A stretch of DNA of 64,000 nucleotides, taken from NCBI RefSeq assembly GCF_003945595.2, contig NW_024104529.1:248001-312000 (forward strand), in the 5' to 3' direction. The position numbers were made by a program, and so were the translations under genes. The notes beneath the pieces are model-generated. The model searched no databases. It was not told the DNA's origin and saw nothing but the letters and a program-made list of their open reading frames with translations. The stretch is from Pipra filicauda. Taxonomy: Eukaryota; Chordata; Aves; Passeriformes; Pipridae. Of the stretch, positions 63,511 to 64,000 are shown in pieces. Position 1 is the first letter of the stretch. Every line of letters starts with the position of its first letter.

Positions 63511-64000
63511 CACTGGCGGTCACACAGCCTGGCACAGTTCATGGAAAGATTCCCATGGGCAGGGAGTCTGGGCTGCACTGTTTTACACGGGACAGAATTA
63601 AACACTCCTGTGGTCTGTCGTTTCAGTGTCTCACCAATTTTAAATACATGTCCAGACACTGACTTCTATTCACAGACTTCGCTTTGACCACAGAAACCAT
63701 CCTTGTCTTGGAACCCAGAAATACTGGCCCTGTTGAATACAGCCAACATATGCTGTGCTGAAAGAAACTGTAATTACCCAATCTCTGGCTGTATCACCAC
63801 AGAAAGAGAAACCAAAGAAAAGCAACTGGGAAGCAATGTGGAGTCTCTTGAGAATAAAATCTGCAGACTACACCACCAATTGCTACTTAGAATGATGGCT
63901 AAAACCAAAATACAGAAGTGTTGGGTTTTATATTTTCATTTTATATAAAGGGGGAAAAGGATCTTGTGACGGCTTCCTCCGAGAGCATTTCCATGTTCAG
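63511..64000. other. window end, no supported coding gene
   Basis: AT-rich DNA with short open frames and no family motif. It may contain downstream exons of a transcript from the preceding CpG island, but only generic splice and polyadenylation signals support that. Confidence 0.35.

Overview
This is vertebrate nuclear DNA, most likely from a bird and plausibly a passerine. It has long AT-rich non-coding stretches, split exons with GT-AG junctions and CpG-island promoters. It also has at least six CR1-type LINE 3' ends, one ending in the CR1-typical ATTCTATG repeat, and one nearly complete LTR retrovirus. The passerine guess is an inference from the recent retroviral insertion.

One protein-coding gene can be read completely: NRBF2 on the + strand. 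It has four coding exons (46333-46362, 56830-56914, 58628-58668, 59732-60448) that encode 290 aa. The gene starts in a CpG island at about 46.1-46.65 kb and probably ends at an AATAAA at 61251. NRBF2 is a subunit and regulator of the ATG14-containing class III PI3-kinase (autophagy) complex and was first described as a nuclear-receptor binding factor.

The second major feature is a 7.1 kb endogenous retrovirus on the minus strand (13782-20873). It has 922/924-bp LTRs that differ by only 3 substitutions and 2 single-base indels. A 6-bp target duplication (GGCAGC) flanks it, and an 18-base primer-binding site matches the tRNA-Lys1,2 class, so it is a class II (beta-like) element. It keeps a 610-aa Gag-like frame with hydrophobic N-terminal segments. 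Its protease and reverse transcriptase regions are broken, its RNase H/integrase frame is long but damaged, and it has no env.

Layout: 1-13775, AT-rich intergenic DNA with no supported gene. 13776-20879, the retrovirus with its target duplications. 20880-44667, intergenic DNA with an orphan GC-box/TATA pair at 23.8 kb and a degenerate direct-repeat cluster at 27.6 kb. 44668-46034, two CR1 copies leading up to the NRBF2 promoter. 46.1-61.28 kb, NRBF2. 61.28-64 kb, a CR1 copy followed by a second CpG island with a consensus splice donor and no recognised gene. If vertebrate synteny (EGR2 - NRBF2 - JMJD1C) holds, 1-46 kb belongs to the EGR2-NRBF2 interval, which is known in other vertebrates for long-range EGR2 (Krox20) enhancers. 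No new multi-gene system is visible. The most unusual items are the retrovirus (near-identical LTRs around a decayed pol, a Gag with hydrophobic N-terminal segments, CTCF-like motifs in both LTRs) and a run of three back-to-back perfect hairpins in NRBF2 intron 2.
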